Source: Aphanomyces cochlioides (lineage: Eukaryota > Oomycota > Saprolegniomycetes > Saprolegniales > Verrucalvaceae). Taken from it: a DNA stretch of 64,000 nucleotides. The number at the start of each line of letters is the position of its first letter. Within the stretch, counting starts at the first letter, position 1. The DNA is taken from contig JAHQRK010000004.1 in assembly GCA_019828595.1 (NCBI GenBank), positions 3,844,001-3,908,000 of the forward strand, given 5' to 3'. Positions 61,704-64,000 of the stretch are shown in pieces. A program made the position numbers and the translations under genes. A model generated the notes under the pieces. That model ran no database searches. It saw only the letters and a program-made list of their open reading frames with translations, and was not told the DNA's origin.

Positions 61704-63982
61704 CTGCAATGGGGAGGTATATTAATAGACTTTCAATATCTACTAATACTAATATTGCCTACTAACGGCTCATCCCACTTCCAAATGCTTCAGCAGATTT
61801 TCTACCTTGGGCTTTGGAGTACAGCGATTTTTGACTTTTGAATAAATACTTGGGGCTTGTTAATTTGGGGTTGAAGGTTGGAGCGCGAGCAAAGTCGGGT
61901 ACTTGGCTACCAGTGGGCGATAGACAGGTTGTCTATGCAAAGTATTGATTGCTGAAATTGCTTCCACTCGTTGAGGGCTGTCAACTTCTTGGAGGCGAAG
62001 CCATCTGCGGATCGATGCATGCCATCGGATGAAGCTGACTTCTTGCCAAATTTCTGGCGGAGGCGGCTCCTTCGATTCGAACTTGGCGGCGTTGTGCGTT
62101 GTCCAAATATAGTGAAGGTTGGAAGCACACAGAAGAGCCCAGAGCACAAACAGTATGTCTTGAAGCTGGCTACCGCGTTCGTTGACTTGAAAGCGGTCGA
62201 TGTTGGTGATGGCAGTCCAATCGAAATTGACACCGAAGCATCGCCAAGCGGTCGCGTGAAAACGCCAAAGGGGATACACGCGAGAGCAGGTGTGGAAGGC
62301 GTGGTGTTGGTTCTCCGGTGCGTCGCAATTGGTATAGACACAGCAAATTACGTCTGGCTGCTGAGGTTGCAAGTAGAACAAGCGCGAGTTGACAGGCAGC
62401 ATGTTGAACAACAGTCGAAACCAAACGTCGCCATGGAGGGGAGGCGGCCAACGGCATGTTTTGCGGATGAGTCGCACGTAGGTCGCAATATCTTGTTGCT
62501 CGACGCGGGACGATGTCGCCACTGGGTGCGGTTTTCCATCCGAAGGGGCGTGATGCGCCAAACGTGATACGAGTCGCTTGGGCCAACGCTCGAAGGATAG
62601 CAATTGATCTTTGAAAAGTGCCTTGAAAGGGTGACTTGTTGTATCGATATCGGTCAAAGCAGTTCCAGTTCGAACGCCAGACGTGCGGAGGACTTGGTCG
62701 AATATCTTGGTGAGGTGGCTATAAACTTGACCAGCACGTTCGGGTGCTGCAAATCCCATCGCGCCGTTCGCTTGTAACGTCACTTGTGCCGCACGGTTGT
62801 TGGATGACAGTCGATCAATAAACGCAGCTCTTGTAGGCCATGTCCCTTGCCGTGTCAAGAAGTCTTTGAGACAGTGGAAACCGTTTTGAGACGCATGTCT
62901 ACACCATCGACGACACAGAGCAGTCTTCACGACATTTGATGTAGCACCCGCAGGACCAACTTGCAGAGCGGGGTAGGATGTCAGCCACACGGGGAGGTTC
63001 AAAAGTTCTTCGAGGCTTGGTGGCGAAGCGGTTCGCTTGGCCATAGGTGTGGCGGCCCATTGATGCCAAATGTCGTGCCAAAGAGGATGCAGCTCCCACA
63101 AAAACAACCACTTGGAGCTGTGGTTGGGGAAGTACGTGAGAAAGTCGAACGGGTGGGTGTCGCGATACAGCTTGTTCATGACACGGGAAAATTGTCTCTT
63201 GACAAGCAACTTCCATGGGGCAAATGTGTTGGGTGAATTGGGCTGCATCAAGAGTTGGAGCCGCAGCAGTCGCTGAGTCCGAAGCTTCGAAGCCACATGC
63301 GGAATACCGAGGCCGAGTTTTTGATCGAACTGCCACTTGCGGCAAATAGTTGAGCGATGATGGTCGGTGATTTGCGTCTTCCGACCAAGGATGTACTTGT
63401 TGACCATTCTTTGCCAAACGGCAACCATCGTTGGAGGCACATACACTGCAGCCGTGACATGCCATAACAACGACAACAACATGGTCGATACGATGAGTTT
63501 GCGGCCTTGGATGGTTCGCGCACGACTTCCCCACGTTTGAAACGCAGCCAGAAACTTGTCGTTCAGTTGCTGGACTTGAAAATCGCGCGGCAGTCGGTGG
63601 CCAAAGAGAATACCAAGGTATTTCACTGGCTTCTCGCTCGGCAAGACGTTCAAGAGGCCACCATCGTCGATGTCTTCGATATCGAGATTGTTGTTGAGCG
63701 CCAAAGTCATGCACTTGGCAACGTTGAGACGAGCTCCAGACACAGAGCAAAAGTCTTCGACAATTGCCATTTGCTCGACCGCCGCTTGGAGGGATGACGA
63801 GAGTAGAGTCGTGTCGTCGGCAAAGTAGATGCTCGTCAGTGAGTCTCCATTTGGAAGGGGAATACCAAAATCAGGAGATCCGCGTAGCATTTCGCCGAGT
63901 GGCTCGAGGTAAAGTACGAAGAGCATGCACGATAGGGGGCAACCTTGCTTGACTCCGCGGGTAGGCCGTATGGTAGGGCCAA
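61704..63982 (-). mobile_element. Element A7 (family A, 5'-truncated, 2.3 kb)
   Basis: 3' UTR variant I; 5' break inside ORF2 at GGGCCAA, followed by a stub and the start of another family A copy. Confidence 0.93.
61860..63982 (-). pseudogene. A7 ORF2 fragment
   Basis: About 707 codons, open from just upstream of TRGVKQGCPLS to the stop, including FADD and the zinc motif. The endonuclease and the first catalytic Asp of the RT are missing. Confidence 0.9.
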
Positions 63983-63996
63983 GCCGCGATAGCTCA
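63983..63996 (+). repeat. tRNA-Phe 5' stub between A7 and A8
   Basis: tRNA nt 1-14; its first base or two may also be A7 sequence. Confidence 0.93.
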
Positions 63997-64000
63997 CTGC
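63997..64000 (-). mobile_element. Start of element A8 (family A, cut by window edge)
   Basis: Only CTGC after the stub, the family A 3' end (family B would read ATGT). The element continues outside the window. Confidence 0.7.

Noticed and set aside
7355..64000. CRISPR array or other prokaryotic repeat system
   Set aside because: The repeats are tRNA genes and 14-nt target duplications separated by kilobases; the tRNA architecture and elements are eukaryotic.

Overview
The window is eukaryotic nuclear DNA. The tRNA genes have no encoded CCA and end in a T-run typical of RNA polymerase III. The protein genes are APE-endonuclease plus reverse-transcriptase (non-LTR) retrotransposons, and a consensus 5' splice site lies at the left edge. 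The lineage cannot be proved from the sequence alone; an oomycete or related protist is my best guess (low confidence).

From 7355 to the right edge the region is one system: a tandem array of tRNA-Phe(GAA) genes. Each unit is about 1,124 bp, made of a 73-nt tRNA gene and a roughly 1,051-bp spacer. Eight complete tRNA genes are present (7355, 8479, 17030, 21812, 26468, 39465, 48734, 60566). All but the first have been invaded by non-LTR retrotransposons, always at the same phosphodiester (after tRNA nucleotide 14, inside the A box) and always in antisense orientation to the tRNA. Each insertion duplicates about 14 bp (tRNA nt 1-14, sometimes with the C before it). A full tRNA gene is therefore regenerated on the 5' side of the element and a 14-nt tRNA stub is left on its 3' side. 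Because the regenerated gene is again a target, insertions stack, with the youngest next to the intact tRNA.

Three families are present. Family A (7.33 kb full length; A5 at 32138-39464 is intact) has ORF1 and ORF2 (endonuclease, reverse transcriptase, C-terminal zinc motif). Family B (8.13 kb; B3 and B5 near full length) has ORF1, ORF2 and a third downstream ORF that reads as a chromodomain followed by a papain/OTU-like cysteine-peptidase domain. Family C (one copy at the left edge, ending at 7354) has intact, diverged ORF1 and ORF2. A and B share their first ~35 nt and a 3' signal (small GCC/GGC hairpin, GGCAATATTAGT, terminal CCCCATTG). They have no poly(A) tail.

Layout: 1-419 left flank with a possible host first exon; 420-7354 element C; 7355-9601 two tRNA units with no element between them; then stacks A1+B1, A2+A3, B2, A4+A5, B3, A6+B4+B5, and A7 plus the first 4 nt of A8, each preceded by a tRNA unit. 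In all three families ORF2 begins in the +1 frame across the ORF1 stop codon. Families B and C have no usable ATG there, which suggests frameshifting or coupled reinitiation. Each spacer also carries the same decayed coding-like frame with four in-frame stops.
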